A stretch of DNA of 64,000 nt from a bacterium (GCA_905221375.1 CAJNCY010000007.1:62001-126000), one strand, 5' to 3'. Shown: positions 1 through 11,281, counted from the first letter of the stretch. Notes: generated from the sequence alone by a model not told the origin. Made by a program: numbers and translations.

Positions 1-121
1 GGATGCGAAAAACAACTACCAAACAGCTTTAGAAGCAGCCAAAACAATCAAGACAGATATGAAAATCGTGCCAGTTAAAACCCTACAAGATGCAATTGAT
101 TACTTGAAAAACAATCCCTAG
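1..121 (+). CDS. C-terminal end of a PDZ/Lon-like protease (SepM-type), truncated by the window
   Basis: An open frame enters from the left edge and stops at TAG 119-121. The last 39 codons end in the residues VKTLQDAIDYLKNNP. I recognise this as the tail of the streptococcal membrane-anchored PDZ/Lon-like protease family (SepM), whose C-terminal domain is a serine-lysine protease. No catalytic residue lies in this fragment, so the call rests on the tail sequence and on its place upstream of murA-epuA-endA, which is the order I remember from pneumococcus. Moderate confidence only. Confidence 0.5.
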   Translation, partial: DAKNNYQTALEAAKTIKTDMKIVPVKTLQDAIDYLKNNP

Positions 122-163
122 TTTTTGAGTGAAGTTTCCAAACTAGCGCACAAACAGAGAAGA

Positions 164-172
164 TGGTATAAT
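164..172 (+). promoter_or_regulatory. Extended -10 promoter of the DUF1146 gene
   Basis: TGGTATAAT at 164-172 is a perfect extended -10 hexamer. No convincing -35 lies 17 bp upstream. The expected transcription start, 5-7 nt after the hexamer, falls at 177-179, on or next to the ATG at 179. The transcript would then be leaderless. Confidence 0.7.
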
Positions 173-178
173 AGTCAA

Positions 179-409
179 ATGGTTCAATTATTATTCACTC
201 TAAGCAGTCACATGCTCTTTATTTATGTGAGTTTTTACCTTTTAGAGAATCTTGTTAGATGGGAAAAGGTTTTAAAAGTGACAACTGAGAATACAGGAAA
301 AGTTCGTTTATTAGTAGCCTTTTTCAGCATTGTAATGGGCTATATCTTGAGTTCTTTCTTTATCAGCCTATATCAGTTGTGGCAAGAAGCGCTTAGAGGA
401 TTATTATAA
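179..409 (+). CDS. DUF1146 family small membrane protein (YwzB-like)
   Basis: This 76-residue protein has two hydrophobic segments, at about residues 3-22 and 42-62, and a short basic region between them. Length and topology fit the DUF1146/YwzB family, which often precedes murA in Firmicutes. Its function is not known. The frame is open from a TTG at 125, but the ATG at 179 gives the family length and lies just after the extended -10 box. There is no Shine-Dalgarno site before it, as expected if the message is leaderless. murA begins 23 bp downstream, so the two are probably cotranscribed. Confidence 0.75.
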   Translation: MVQLLFTLSSHMLFIYVSFYLLENLVRWEKVLKVTTENTGKVRLLVAFFSIVMGYILSSFFISLYQLWQEALRGLL

Positions 410-432
410 AATCAAATGTAAAGGAAATAAGT

Positions 433-1702
433 ATGGAAAAAATTGTGGTTCAAGGTGGCGATAATCGTCTGGTAGGAAGTGTTACGATCGAAGGAGCAAA
501 GAATGCAGTCTTGCCCTTATTAGCAGCGACTATTCTAGCCAGTGAAGGAAAGACCGTCTTGCAGAATGTTCCTATCTTGTCAGATGTTTTTACTATGAAT
601 CAGGTGGTTCGTGGTTTGAATGCCAAGGTGGATTTTGATGAGGAAGGTCATCTTGTCGAGGTGGATGCGACTGGCGATATCACTGAGGAAGCTCCTTACA
701 GGTATGTCAGCAAGATGCGCGCATCCATCGTTGTCTTGGGACCAATTCTTACCCGTGTAGGTCATGCTAAGGTATCCATGCCAGGTGGTTGTACGATTGG
801 TAGCCGTCCTATTGATCTTCATTTGAAAGGTCTAGAAGCTATGGGGGCTAAGATTAGTCAGACAGCTGGTTATATCGAAGCCAAGGCTGATCGCTTACAT
901 GGAGCTCATATCTACATGGACTTCCCAAGTGTTGGTGCTACGCAGAACTTGATGATGGCAGCGACTCTGGCTGATGGCGTGACAGTGATTGAAAATGCTG
1001 CGCGTGAGCCTGAGATTGTTGACCTGGCCATTCTCCTCAATGAAATGGGAGCTAAGGTTAAGGGTGCTGGTACAGAGACCATTACCATTACCGGTGTTGA
1101 GAAACTTCATGGTACGACTCACAATGTAGTCCAAGACCGTATCGAAGCAGGAACCTTTATGGTAGCTGCTGCTATGACTGGTGGTGATGTCTTGATTAAA
1201 GATGCTGTTTGGGAGCACAACCGTCCCTTGATTGCCAAATTGCTTGAAATGGGTGTTGAAGTGACAGAGGAAACTGAAGGAATTCGAGTTCGCTCTCAAC
1301 TAGAAAATCTAAAAGCTGTTCATGTGAAAACCTTGCCCCACCCAGGATTTCCAACAGATATGCAGGCTCAATTTACAGCCTTGATGACTGTCGCAAAAGG
1401 CGAATCAACTATGGTGGAGACAGTTTTCGAAAATCGTTTCCAACATCTAGAAGAAATGCGTCGCATGGGCTTGCACTCGGAGATTATCCGTGATACAGCT
1501 CGTATTGTTGGTGGACAAGCTTTGCAGGGGGCAGAAGTTCTTTCAACTGACCTTCGTGCCAGCGCAGCCTTGATTTTGACAGGTTTGGTAGCGCAAGGAG
1601 AAACTGTAGTTGGTAAATTGGTTCACTTGGATAGAGGTTACTACCGTTTCCATGAGAAGTTGGCGCAGCTAGGTGCTAAGATTCAGCGGATTGAGGCAAG
1701 TG

Positions 1703-1716
<14 letters not shown>
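433..1716 (+). CDS. murA: UDP-N-acetylglucosamine 1-carboxyvinyltransferase
   Basis: MurA transfers enolpyruvate from PEP to UDP-GlcNAc, the first committed step of peptidoglycan precursor synthesis in the cytoplasm. The 427-residue length is normal for the family. The N-terminal substrate-binding Lys-Asn pair is at residues 23-24. The catalytic loop [10 protein letters not shown] carries Cys120, the residue that reacts with PEP and with fosfomycin. Low-GC Gram-positives usually carry two MurA paralogues, and this is the one linked to epuA and endA. A Shine-Dalgarno AAGGAA lies 6 bp before the ATG. Its 3' end overlaps the start of epuA, which implies coupled expression. Confidence 0.96.
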
Positions 1717-2759
<1,043 letters not shown>

Positions 2760-2770
2760 AACACAAAATA

Positions 2771-2810
2771 AACTCCTATGTCACTTGTAGATGTAGGAGT
2801 TCTTCTTTTC
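2771..2810 (+). terminator. Terminator after endA
   Basis: Stem AACTCCTA (2771-2778) pairs with TAGGAGTT (2794-2801), followed by a T-rich stretch. It closes the murA-epuA-endA unit. Confidence 0.7.
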
Positions 2811-2873
2811 CTAGTTTCAGCAGGGCTAGAATAGGTACTAAGAAAAAAATAATATGTACTGAGCTAGATTTTG

Positions 2874-2882
2874 TGATATAAT
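2874..2882 (+). promoter_or_regulatory. Extended -10 promoter of the CNNM/CBS gene
   Basis: TGATATAAT at 2874-2882 is an extended -10 box, 33 bp before the ATG at 2915. No clear -35 is seen. Confidence 0.7.
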
Positions 2883-2914
2883 AAAGGACAAGATACTATT
2901 TTAGGAGAAGAACT

Positions 2915-4246
2915 ATGGAAGACCCAAGTAGTCAGAATTTGTTGCTACAACTTGTTTTATTGTTTATCTTGACGGTATTAAATGCCTTTTTCTCAGCGAC
3001 AGAAATGGCCATGGTGTCACTAAATCGTGCGCGTGTTGAACAAAAGGCAGAAGAAGGAGATAGACGCTATATCCGTCTGCTGAAGGTACTAGAAAATCCT
3101 AACCACTTTTTATCAACTATTCAAGTAGGAATTACCCTGATTACGATTTTGTCAGGGGCGAGTTTGGCAGAAACTCTGGGACGAGAAATTGCATCTTGGC
3201 TTGGAAATGGCGAAACAGCTTATGCCATTGCAAGTTTTCTATCTTTAGCATTTTTGACTTATATTTCCATCGTTTTTGGGGAATTGTATCCTAAGAGAAT
3301 CGCTCTTAATCTAAAGGATGCTTTAGCGATTCGTACAGCGCCAGTTATTATTGGCCTGGGGAAACTAGTTAGTCCCTTTGTCTGGCTCTTGTCTGCATCT
3401 ACCAATCTTTTGAGTCGTTTGACTCCTATGACCTTTGATGATGCTGACGAAAAAATGACCCGTGATGAAATTGAGTACATGTTGACAAATAGTGAAGAAA
3501 CACTTGATGCTGACGAAATTGAGATGTTACAGGGGATTTTTTCACTGGACGAATTGATGGCCAGAGAAGTCATGGTTCCTCGGACGGATGCCTTTATGGT
3601 CGATATTCAGGATGACAATCAGGCTATTATCGAAAGTATTTTAAAGCAAAATTATTCTTGTATCCCTGTCTATGATGGAGACAAGGATAATGTAATCGGT
3701 TTGATTCATACCAAGCGCCTGCTAAATGCAGCCTTTGTTGATGGCTTTGACAATATTGTTTGGAGACGTATTTTACAAACACCGCTTTTTGTACCAGAGA
3801 CGATTTTTGTCGATGATCTCTTGAAAGCTCTTCGCAATACGCAAAATCAAATGGCAATTTTGCTGGATGAGTACGGTGGGATGGCTGGTTTGGTAACCCT
3901 AGAAGACCTCTTAGAGGAAATTGTTGGGGAAATCGATGACGAAACAGATAAGGCTGAAATCGAAGTTCATCAAATTGGTGAAGATACCTATATTGTTCAA
4001 GGTACCATGAATCTCAATGATTTCAATGACTACTTTGATGTTGAACTGGAAAGTGATGACGTTGATACCATCGCGGGTTATTATTTGACAGGAGTTGGGA
4101 CCATTCCAACGACTGAGAAACTCAGCTATGAATTGGTCAGCCAAAACAAACAGCTTATCTTAACCAATGATAAAGTGAAAAATGGACGTGTTACCAAGGT
4201 AAAAGTCCAAATCACAGAAGTAGAAATTGAAGAAGAAACAGAGTAA
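2915..4246 (+). CDS. Hemolysin-family membrane protein: CNNM domain, CBS pair, CorC/HlyC C-terminal domain
   Basis: This 443-residue protein has an N-terminal CNNM (DUF21) membrane domain with four hydrophobic segments (about residues 10-30, 65-85, 97-120 and 130-152). A tandem CBS pair follows (about residues 210-340, with the MVPRTDAF and LLDEYGGMAGLVTLEDLLEEIVGEI signatures), and then a CorC/HlyC transporter-associated domain. Relatives act in magnesium or cobalt efflux; the old name hemolysin is probably misleading. It is expressed alone from its own promoter and ends at a terminator. The ion it moves cannot be read from the sequence. Confidence 0.88.
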   Translation: MEDPSSQNLLLQLVLLFILTVLNAFFSATEMAMVSLNRARVEQKAEEGDRRYIRLLKVLENPNHFLSTIQVGITLITILSGASLAETLGREIASWLGNGETAYAIASFLSLAFLTYISIVFGELYPKRIALNLKDALAIRTAPVIIGLGKLVSPFVWLLSASTNLLSRLTPMTFDDADEKMTRDEIEYMLTNSEETLDADEIEMLQGIFSLDELMAREVMVPRTDAFMVDIQDDNQAIIESILKQNYSCIPVYDGDKDNVIGLIHTKRLLNAAFVDGFDNIVWRRILQTPLFVPETIFVDDLLKALRNTQNQMAILLDEYGGMAGLVTLEDLLEEIVGEIDDETDKAEIEVHQIGEDTYIVQGTMNLNDFNDYFDVELESDDVDTIAGYYLTGVGTIPTTEKLSYELVSQNKQLILTNDKVKNGRVTKVKVQITEVEIEEETE

Positions 4247-4251
4247 ATTAG

Positions 4252-4286
4252 AGGCTTTTGTCATCATGAGTGACAAAGCTTTTTTC
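4252..4286 (+). terminator. Terminator after the CNNM/CBS gene
   Basis: An imperfect stem pairs 4252-4263 (ending TTTTGTCA) with TGACAAAGC from 4271, followed by a run of Ts. Confidence 0.7.
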
Positions 4287-4374
4287 AGTTGATTTTAAAA
4301 GGGAATAGTATCCTAGAAAAACTCAGTCCCCAAATCCGCCCCAAAACTTTTCTAAATCTATCCTTATTTATCCA

Positions 4375-4408
4375 AAGAAAAATAAAAAAGCCCTTCAAAT
4401 TGGGCTTT
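4375..4408 (-). terminator. Terminator of tRNA-Cys
   Basis: AAAGCCC (4387-4393) and GGGCTTT (4402-4408) form the stem. On the minus strand it is followed by TTTTTTATTTTT (4375-4389), a strong terminator tail downstream of tRNA-Cys. It may also stop weak plus-strand readthrough. The 4287-4374 stretch holds nothing else I can recognise. Confidence 0.75.
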
Positions 4409-4443
4409 CTGTTTATTTGAAACCTGATAAATCAAGTTATAGA

Positions 4444-4514
4444 AGGCGGTAGACGGATTTGAACCGACGATCAAGCTTTTGCAGAGCCGTGCCTTACCAC
4501 TTGGCTATACCGCC
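4444..4514 (-). tRNA. tRNA-Cys (GCA)
   Basis: The minus strand gives a full cloverleaf. The acceptor arm GGCGGTA pairs with TACCGCC, the anticodon loop reads CTGCAAA with anticodon GCA, and the T-arm contains GGTTCGAATCC. The discriminator base is U. CCA is not encoded. It is a single tRNA gene with its own promoter and terminator, placed between the CNNM/CBS gene and amiA in the opposite direction to both. Confidence 0.96.
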
Positions 4515-4526
4515 TTAACGTTTATT

Positions 4527-4555
4527 ATTATACCTTGAAAATGATTTTCAGTCAA
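4527..4555 (-). promoter_or_regulatory. Promoter of tRNA-Cys
   Basis: On the minus strand TTGACT (4550-4555) and TATAAT (4527-4532) are separated by exactly 17 bp, a near-consensus housekeeping promoter as expected for a tRNA gene. Confidence 0.88.
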
Positions 4556-4606
4556 TAGCTTTTTCAGATTTTTTGTGTCAATAAGCCTAAATATTCTGAA
4601 AATTCG

Positions 4607-4635
4607 TTTACTTTTCTTGAAATCTATGGTATAAT
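4607..4635 (+). promoter_or_regulatory. Promoter of the ami operon
   Basis: TTTACT (4607-4612), a 17-bp spacer ending in TGG, and TATAAT (4630-4635) form an extended -10 promoter 37 bp before the amiA ATG. Confidence 0.82.
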
Positions 4636-4671
4636 TGATGATAACCTATACTTTATAAGAGGAGTAAAGAA

Positions 4672-6660
4672 ATGAAAAAAAGTCAAGTGCTTGCTGTAGC
4701 AGGAGCTACCTTATTAGCGTCAGGAGTTCTAGCTGCGTGTTCAAACACTAGTTCAAATAATGCTAAACTAGCAAAAGATTACCAATATGTTTATCAAACA
4801 GATCCAGAAACCTTGGATTATATCGTTAGCAATATTGATTCAACATCTTTCATTACAACAAATGCTGTAGATGGTTTGTTGGCTAATGATAAATATGGTA
4901 ATTTAGTTCCTTCTATTGCTGAATCATGGACAGTTTCAAAAGATGGTTTGACTTATACCTATAAAATCCGTAAGGATGCTAAATGGGTAACTGCAGAGGG
5001 AGAAGAGTACGCTCCTGTCACTGCTAAAGACTTCGTTACTGGTTTGAAACATGCGGTAGATGGAAAATCAAAAGGACTTTCAATCGTTAGCTCTTCTATT
5101 AAGGGATTAGAAGCCTATATCAAGGGTGAAACAAGCGACTTTTCAACTGTTGGAGTAAAAGCACTTGATGATCAAACACTAGAATATACTTTGAACCAGC
5201 CAGAAACTTTCTGGAATGACAAGACAACTAGTGGTGTTTTGATGCCGGTTAATGAAGAATTCTTAACTTCAAAAGGGGAAGGTTTTGGTGCCCCAACCGA
5301 TGCTAACTCTATTCTTTATAACGGTCCATTTGTCTTAAAATCTGTAACTCCAAAATCATCTATCGAGATGGCTAAAAATGATGCTTACTGGGACAAAGAA
5401 AATGTAAAAATTGAGAACGTTAAGTTCACTTTCTGGGATGGTAAGGACCAAGATGTGATTGCTAAAGGTTTTGCTGATGGTCAATATAGCAAGGCTCGTA
5501 TCTTCCCTACAAGTTCTACATATGAAAAATATGCAGCTGACTTTAAAGATAACATTTACTTTAACGAACCAGGAGCTGGTGTTGCAACTGTCAGCTTGAA
5601 CTATGGTCGTACAACTTATAACCACACTGCCAAAACAAGTGATGCCCAAAAGACATCTACTAAGAAAGCCTTGTTGAACAAGGAATTCCGTCAAGCCTTG
5701 AACTTTGCGGTAGATCGCAGTTCTTATTCAGCTCAAACAAATGGTACTGATGGAGCTGCAGTAGCCATCCGTAATACATTCGCACCATATAATCTTCAAG
5801 TTGGTAAGAAAACATTTGGTGAATTGGTACAAGATAGCTTGGCTAAGACAAATGCTTCTACTTGGTCAAACGTATCTCTAGCAGATTCTCAAAATGGCCT
5901 TTACAGTGAAGAAAAAGCGAAAGAAGTCTTTGCTAAAGCTAAATCAAGCTTGCAAGCTGAAGGAGTTGAATTCCCAATTCACTTGGATGCTTTGGTTATC
6001 CAAGAATCAACAGCGGTTGTAAACCGTGTTCAATCATTGAAGCAATCAATTGAAAAAGTATTGGGTTCAGATAATGTTGTTGTAGATTTGCAACAAATGA
6101 CTCAAGCAGAAGCTTTACCAATTTCATTTAGTGCTCCAACAGCTAAAGAGCAAGACTGGGATATCCATACCTTGCTAGGATGGAACCCTGACTATCAAGA
6201 TCCTTCTACTTTCTTGGATCAGTTCGTCCTTAAGGGAGGAAGTACTCGTCTTTACCTTGGTATTGACCAAAACACTGATGCATCAGTATTAAGCAAACTT
6301 GGTTTAGCTGACTATGGAAAATTACTTGATGACGCAAACAGCGAAAACCAAGACGTTCAAAAACGTTATGAAAAATATGCAGTAGCACAAGCTTGGTTGA
6401 CTGACAATGCTTTGACAATTCCAGTAATGGCTTCTCCAAAAGAAACAGCCGTTTCATATGTTTCAAAAGTTCTACCATTTAGCTCTTCATATTCTGTAGC
6501 TGGTCTTAAAGGTGAAAATGCAGGATACTTGAAGTATACTGAAGTTGGTGAAAAAGCAATCACCAAAGAAGAGTATGAAAAAGCTCGTGAAAAATGGTTG
6601 AAAGAAAAGACTGAGTCAAATGAAAAAGCTCAAAAAGAATTGGCAAGTCATGTGAAGTAA
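4672..6660 (+). CDS. amiA: Oligopeptide ABC transporter, peptide-binding lipoprotein AmiA
   Basis: AmiA is the extracellular lipid-anchored receptor that delivers oligopeptides to the AmiCDEF channel. It feeds amino-acid nutrition and intracellular peptide pheromone signalling. The 662-residue protein has a signal peptide with a lipobox ending in Cys23 and then a family 5 solute-binding fold (SBP_bac_5). The C-terminal tail, KAREKWLKEK and onwards, is typical of streptococcal AmiA. The GGAG Shine-Dalgarno precedes the ATG. The four transporter genes follow in the same direction after a partial terminator, so AmiA is probably made in excess. The internal part seems divergent from the pneumococcal allele I remember. 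Confidence 0.93.
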   Translation: MKKSQVLAVAGATLLASGVLAACSNTSSNNAKLAKDYQYVYQTDPETLDYIVSNIDSTSFITTNAVDGLLANDKYGNLVPSIAESWTVSKDGLTYTYKIRKDAKWVTAEGEEYAPVTAKDFVTGLKHAVDGKSKGLSIVSSSIKGLEAYIKGETSDFSTVGVKALDDQTLEYTLNQPETFWNDKTTSGVLMPVNEEFLTSKGEGFGAPTDANSILYNGPFVLKSVTPKSSIEMAKNDAYWDKENVKIENVKFTFWDGKDQDVIAKGFADGQYSKARIFPTSSTYEKYAADFKDNIYFNEPGAGVATVSLNYGRTTYNHTAKTSDAQKTSTKKALLNKEFRQALNFAVDRSSYSAQTNGTDGAAVAIRNTFAPYNLQVGKKTFGELVQDSLAKTNASTWSNVSLADSQNGLYSEEKAKEVFAKAKSSLQAEGVEFPIHLDALVIQESTAVVNRVQSLKQSIEKVLGSDNVVVDLQQMTQAEALPISFSAPTAKEQDWDIHTLLGWNPDYQDPSTFLDQFVLKGGSTRLYLGIDQNTDASVLSKLGLADYGKLLDDANSENQDVQKRYEKYAVAQAWLTDNALTIPVMASPKETAVSYVSKVLPFSSSYSVAGLKGENAGYLKYTEVGEKAITKEEYEKAREKWLKEKTESNEKAQKELASHVK

Positions 6661-6672
6661 ATAATTTTCAAT

Positions 6673-6706
6673 AGAACTTTCTCTCCATGAGGAGAAGGTT
6701 CTTTTG
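6673..6706 (+). terminator. Attenuating hairpin between amiA and amiC
   Basis: An 11-12 bp stem pairs 6673-6684 with 6691-6702 (AGAAC to GTTCT outer arms, one wobble) and is followed by a short T-run. It could partly stop transcription so that the receptor exceeds the transporter. Confidence 0.6.
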
Positions 6707-6726
6707 GGATTTTTAAAGGAAATGAT

Positions 6727-8223
6727 ATGAAAAAATATATTTTTATGCGTGTTTTGCGGTCATTGGTTTCTATCTTTTTAGTAACAACCTTGACTTACAC
6801 GATTATCTATACAATGGTTCCTCGAAAATTGATTTTCAAACAGGATACCAACTATAACAAGATTGCGACAACGGCTGATAAACGTGATAACTATGAGAAT
6901 ACTGTTTATGAGCGTATGGGCTATATCGAGTACTACGATACCAAAGAGTTGCAAGAAAAAGCTAGCCAGATGGATGCTTCTGTAACCGTTGAAGCTAATG
7001 ACACCAACAAGGCTATCTATGAAAAATACATCAAACAAATCGGTCATGGTTGGACCTTGGGAGAATTTACTGAAAGTGGCCAATTCTACGCTACTCGTGA
7101 AATCCCGATTTTTGAACGTGTTTTTCACTTCTATGCTAACTTGATTGACATTGACCATACTAATAAAATTCAAGACCCTGAAAACCCAGACTTGAAACGT
7201 TACCTTCGTTTCGAAAATGATCCAGCGATCGGATGGTCATTGGTTGGTTCAGGAACTAAGCACAAATATCTCTTGTACTTCAACAGTCAGTTCCCATTTG
7301 TGCATCAAAACTTTGTGAACATCAATTTAGGTGACTCTTATCCAACCTATGCTAATAGTCCTGTTTTACAGGTTATTACTCAGGGACAAGGGCAAACAAA
7401 AACAGCTCAAGTTCAGTTCCCAACAGGTAAGAAAACTTCTTCTGTAAATATTTACTCAAGAACCTACAAATCACCTAGTCAGGCTGATTCTCGTGAAGTA
7501 GCCAACTACGGAAAAGATGATCCTTATACAGCTACTGAAAGTAACTACCAATATCCGTCTATGATTGCCAGCTCTGCTGTCGTTGGATTGATTGGTTTGG
7601 TGATTTCTTATGCGATTGCCGTGCCACTTGGTTCAGCTATGGCTCGCTTCAAGAATACTTGGATTGATAGCTTCTCAACAGGGGCTTTGACCTTCTTGAT
7701 GGCTCTTCCAACAATTGCCTTGGTTTATATCGTTCGTTTGGCTGGTTCTTCAATTGGCTTGCCAGATTCATTCCCTATCTTGGGTGCTGGTGATTGGCGT
7801 TCATATGTTTTACCAGCGGTTATCCTTGGTTTGTTGGGTGCTCCTGGTACCGCTATTTGGATTCGTCGTTACATGATTGACTTGCAATCACAGGACTTTG
7901 TTCGTTTTGCTCGTGCAAAAGGTTTGTCTGAAAAAGAAATTTCAAACAAACACATCTTTAAAAATGCCATGGTTCCGTTGGTTTCAGGAATTCCTGGTGC
8001 TGTTATCGGGGTTATCGGTGGTGCAACCCTTACTGAAACAGTCTTCGCCTTCCCAGGTATGGGTAAAATGTTGATTGACTCTGTAAAAGCATCTAATAAC
8101 TCTATGGTCGTTGGTCTTGTCTTCATCTTTACATGTATTTCTATCTTCTCACTTCTTTTGGGAGATATTTGGATGACGATTATCGACCCACGTATTAAAT
8201 TGACTGAGAAAGGAGGCAAATAA
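6727..8223 (+). CDS. amiC: Oligopeptide ABC transporter permease AmiC
   Basis: AmiC is one of the two membrane subunits of the oligopeptide importer. Its 498 residues begin with one transmembrane helix (about 8-30), followed by a large extracytoplasmic region typical of AmiC/OppB-type permeases in streptococci (about 30-275). A five-helix BPD_transp_1 core comes last. The EAA coupling loop is visible around [16 protein letters not shown], near residue 395. The AAAGGA Shine-Dalgarno lies before the ATG. Its stop codon overlaps the amiD start (TAATG), indicating translational coupling. Confidence 0.94.
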   Translation: MKKYIFMRVLRSLVSIFLVTTLTYTIIYTMVPRKLIFKQDTNYNKIATTADKRDNYENTVYERMGYIEYYDTKELQEKASQMDASVTVEANDTNKAIYEKYIKQIGHGWTLGEFTESGQFYATREIPIFERVFHFYANLIDIDHTNKIQDPENPDLKRYLRFENDPAIGWSLVGSGTKHKYLLYFNSQFPFVHQNFVNINLGDSYPTYANSPVLQVITQGQGQTKTAQVQFPTGKKTSSVNIYSRTYKSPSQADSREVANYGKDDPYTATESNYQYPSMIASSAVVGLIGLVISYAIAVPLGSAMARFKNTWIDSFSTGALTFLMALPTIALVYIVRLAGSSIGLPDSFPILGAGDWRSYVLPAVILGLLGAPGTAIWIRRYMIDLQSQDFVRFARAKGLSEKEISNKHIFKNAMVPLVSGIPGAVIGVIGGATLTETVFAFPGMGKMLIDSVKASNNSMVVGLVFIFTCISIFSLLLGDIWMTIIDPRIKLTEKGGK

Positions 8224-9149
8224 TGTCTACAATCGATAAAGAAAAATTTCAGTTCGTAAAACGTGACGATTTTGCCTCTGAAGCAATTGATGCGCCAGCC
8301 TATTCTTACTGGGGCTCAGTGTTTAGACAATTTATGAAGAAAAAATCAACTGTAGTCATGTTGGGAATCTTGGTAGCTATCATTTTGATGAGTTTCATCT
8401 ACCCAATGTTTTCTAAGTTTGATTTCAATGATGTCAGCAAGGTAAACGATTTTAGTGCTCGTTATATCAAGCCAAATGCTGAGCATTGGTTCGGTACAGA
8501 CAGTAACGGTAAATCTCTTTTTGACGGCGTCTGGTTCGGAGCTCGTAACTCTATCCTCATTTCTGTGATTGCGACAGTGATTAACTTGGTTATTGGTGTT
8601 TTTGTCGGTGGTATTTGGGGAATTTCAAAATCAGTTGACCGTGTGATGATGGAAGTTTATAACGTCATCTCAAACATCCCATCTCTTTTGATTGTCATTG
8701 TCTTGACTTACTCAATCGGAGCTGGATTCTGGAATCTGATTTTTGCCATGAGTGTAACAACATGGATTGGGATTGCCTTCATGATACGTGTGCAAATTTT
8801 ACGTTATCGTGATTTGGAATACAACTTGGCGTCACGTACTTTGGGTACACCAACCTTGAAGATTGTTGCCAAAAACATTATGCCACAATTGGTATCTGTT
8901 ATTGTGACAACCATGACTCAAATGCTTCCAAGCTTTATCTCATACGAAGCCTTCTTGTCTTTCTTCGGTCTTGGATTACCAATTACAGTGCCAAGTTTGG
9001 GTCGTTTGATTTCAGATTATTCACAAAACGTAACAACTAATGCTTACTTGTTCTGGATTCCATTGACAACCCTTGTCTTGGTATCCTTGTCCCTTTTCGT
9101 AGTTGGTCAAAACTTAGCGGATGCTAGTGATCCACGTACACATAGATAG
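8223..9149 (+). CDS. amiD: Oligopeptide ABC transporter permease AmiD
   Basis: AmiD is the second permease subunit of the Ami importer. It is 308 residues long with one transmembrane helix near residues 40-62, an OppC-type N-terminal region and a five-helix BPD_transp_1 core from about residue 108. The coupling region is near residues 195-215 ([18 protein letters not shown]). The ATG overlaps the amiC stop codon, and GGAGG is found 4-8 bp upstream inside amiC. Its end is followed 8 bp later by amiE. Confidence 0.94.
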   Translation: MSTIDKEKFQFVKRDDFASEAIDAPAYSYWGSVFRQFMKKKSTVVMLGILVAIILMSFIYPMFSKFDFNDVSKVNDFSARYIKPNAEHWFGTDSNGKSLFDGVWFGARNSILISVIATVINLVIGVFVGGIWGISKSVDRVMMEVYNVISNIPSLLIVIVLTYSIGAGFWNLIFAMSVTTWIGIAFMIRVQILRYRDLEYNLASRTLGTPTLKIVAKNIMPQLVSVIVTTMTQMLPSFISYEAFLSFFGLGLPITVPSLGRLISDYSQNVTTNAYLFWIPLTTLVLVSLSLFVVGQNLADASDPRTHR

Positions 9150-9157
9150 GAGTAGAA

Positions 9158-10225
9158 ATGACAAAAGAAAAAAATGTAATTTTGACTGCTCGCGATATTG
9201 TCGTGGAATTTGACGTTCGTGACAAAGTATTGACAGCCATTCGCGGCGTTTCCCTTGAACTAGTTGAAGGTGAAGTATTGGCCTTGGTAGGTGAGTCAGG
9301 ATCAGGTAAATCTGTTTTGACAAAGACCTTCACAGGTATGCTCGAAGAAAATGGTCGTATTGCTCAAGGTAGCATTGACTACCGTGGTCAGGATTTGACA
9401 GCCTTGTCTTCTCACAAGGATTGGGAACAAATTCGTGGTGCTAAGATTGCAACCATCTTCCAGGACCCAATGACTAGTTTGGACCCAATTAAAACAATTG
9501 GTAGTCAGATTACAGAAGTTATTGTAAAACACCAAGGGAAAACAGCTAAGGAAGCAAAAGAATTGGCCATTGACTACATGAATAAGGTTGGGATTCCAGA
9601 CGCAGATAGACGTTTTGATGAATACCCATTCCAATATTCTGGAGGAATGCGTCAACGTATCGTTATTGCTATTGCCCTTGCCTGCCGACCTGATGTCTTG
9701 ATTTGTGATGAGCCAACAACTGCCTTGGATGTGACCATTCAAGCACAGATTATTGATTTGCTCAAATCATTACAAAACGAGTACCATTTCACAACAATCT
9801 TTATCACTCACGACCTTGGTGTGGTAGCAAGTATTGCGGATAAGGTAGCGGTTATGTATGCAGGAGAAATCGTTGAATATGGAACTGTTGAGGAAGTCTT
9901 CTATGACCCTCGCCATCCATATACATGGAGTCTCTTGTCTAGCTTGCCTCAGCTTGCTGATGATAAAGGGGATCTTTACTCAATCCCAGGAACACCTCCG
10001 TCACTTTATACTGACCTGAAAGGGGATGCCTTTGCCTTGCGTTCAGACTATGCAATGCAAATTGACTTCGAACAAAAAGCCCCTCAATTCTCAGTATCAG
10101 AGACACATTGGGCTAAAACTTGGCTTCTTCATGAGGATGCTCCAAAAGTAGAAAAACCAGCTGTGATTGCAAATCTCCATGATAAGATTCGTGAAAAAAT
10201 GGGATTTGCCCATCTGGCAGACTAG
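9158..10225 (+). CDS. amiE: Oligopeptide ABC transporter ATP-binding protein AmiE
   Basis: AmiE is one of two ATPases that drive peptide import through AmiCD. In its 355 residues the Walker A motif GESGSGKS is near residue 47, the signature YSGGMRQR near 163, Walker B VLICDEPT near 183, and the switch His in ITHD near 218. An oligopeptide-type C-terminal extension follows. A GGAG Shine-Dalgarno site precedes the ATG. The amiF gene starts 10 bp after its stop. Confidence 0.95.
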   Translation: MTKEKNVILTARDIVVEFDVRDKVLTAIRGVSLELVEGEVLALVGESGSGKSVLTKTFTGMLEENGRIAQGSIDYRGQDLTALSSHKDWEQIRGAKIATIFQDPMTSLDPIKTIGSQITEVIVKHQGKTAKEAKELAIDYMNKVGIPDADRRFDEYPFQYSGGMRQRIVIAIALACRPDVLICDEPTTALDVTIQAQIIDLLKSLQNEYHFTTIFITHDLGVVASIADKVAVMYAGEIVEYGTVEEVFYDPRHPYTWSLLSSLPQLADDKGDLYSIPGTPPSLYTDLKGDAFALRSDYAMQIDFEQKAPQFSVSETHWAKTWLLHEDAPKVEKPAVIANLHDKIREKMGFAHLAD

Positions 10226-10235
10226 GAGGAAGGAA

Positions 10236-11162
10236 ATGTCTGAAAAATTAGTAGAAATCAAAGATTTAGAAATTTCCTTCGGTGAAGGAAGTAAGAAGTT
10301 TGTCGCGGTTAAAAATGCTAACTTCTTTATCAACAAGGGAGAAACTTTCTCGCTTGTAGGTGAGTCAGGTAGTGGGAAAACAACTATTGGTCGTGCCATC
10401 ATTGGTCTAAATGACACAAGTAATGGTGATATCATTTTTGATGGTCAAAAGATTAATGGTAAGAAATCGCGTGAACAAGCTGCCGAACTGATTCGTCGTA
10501 TCCAGATGATTTTCCAAGACCCTGCAGCAAGTTTGAATGAACGTGCTACTGTTGATTATATTATTTCTGAAGGTCTTTACAATCACCGTCTGTTTAAGGA
10601 TGAAGAAGAACGTAAAGAGAAAGTTAAAAATATTATCCGTGAAGTGGGTCTTCTTGCTGAGCACTTGACTCGTTATCCTCATGAGTTTTCGGGTGGTCAA
10701 CGTCAACGTATCGGTATTGCTCGTGCCTTGGTCATGCAACCAGACTTTGTTATTGCGGATGAGCCCATTTCAGCCTTGGACGTTTCTGTACGTGCCCAAG
10801 TCTTGAACTTGCTCAAAAAATTCCAAAAAGAACTTGGTTTGACCTATCTCTTCATCGCCCATGATTTGTCGGTCGTTCGCTTTATTTCAGATCGAATCGC
10901 CGTTATTTACAAGGGTGTTATTGTAGAGGTTGCTGAAACAGAAGAATTGTTTAACAATCCAATTCACCCATATACTCAAGCCTTGCTTTCGGCGGTACCA
11001 ATTCCAGATCCAATCTTGGAACGTAAGAAGGTCTTGAAGGTTTACGACCCAAGTCAACACGATTATGAGACTGATAAGCCATCCATGGTAGAAATCCGTC
11101 CAGGTCACTATGTTTGGGCTAACCAAGCTGAATTGGCACGTTATCAAAAAGGACTAAACTAA
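10236..11162 (+). CDS. amiF: Oligopeptide ABC transporter ATP-binding protein AmiF
   Basis: AmiF is the partner ATPase of AmiE. The protein has 308 residues with Walker A GESGSGKT (about residue 43), signature FSGGQRQR (about 153), Walker B FVIADEPI (about 173) and the switch His in IAHD. Walker B is followed by Pro-Ile-Ser where AmiE has Pro-Thr-Thr. An upstream in-frame start at 10167 lies inside amiE. The ATG at 10236 is chosen because AGGAGGAAGG precedes it directly and the length matches known AmiF. It is the last gene of the operon and is followed by a strong terminator. Confidence 0.95.
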   Translation: MSEKLVEIKDLEISFGEGSKKFVAVKNANFFINKGETFSLVGESGSGKTTIGRAIIGLNDTSNGDIIFDGQKINGKKSREQAAELIRRIQMIFQDPAASLNERATVDYIISEGLYNHRLFKDEEERKEKVKNIIREVGLLAEHLTRYPHEFSGGQRQRIGIARALVMQPDFVIADEPISALDVSVRAQVLNLLKKFQKELGLTYLFIAHDLSVVRFISDRIAVIYKGVIVEVAETEELFNNPIHPYTQALLSAVPIPDPILERKKVLKVYDPSQHDYETDKPSMVEIRPGHYVWANQAELARYQKGLN

Positions 11163-11166
11163 TAAT

Positions 11167-11217
11167 GGTTTTATAATTTCCATGTCAACTTTTATGGAAA
11201 TTATAAACCTTTTTTTG
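11167..11217 (+). terminator. Terminator of the ami operon
   Basis: A long AT-rich stem pairs 11167-11183 with ATGGAAATTATAAACC (11194-11209), with one small mismatch, followed by eight Ts. Confidence 0.9.
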
Positions 11218-11281
11218 TTGGACTGATTTGAAAAAACTTTGAAAGAATTTTCGAAAAATTTTAAAAAATTCTGAAATATTC

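Noticed and set aside
4672..6660. Possibility that this is AliA or AliB rather than AmiA
   Set aside because: It leads the amiCDEF operon, and its C-terminal tail is AmiA-like. Stand-alone Ali genes are not linked to the permease.
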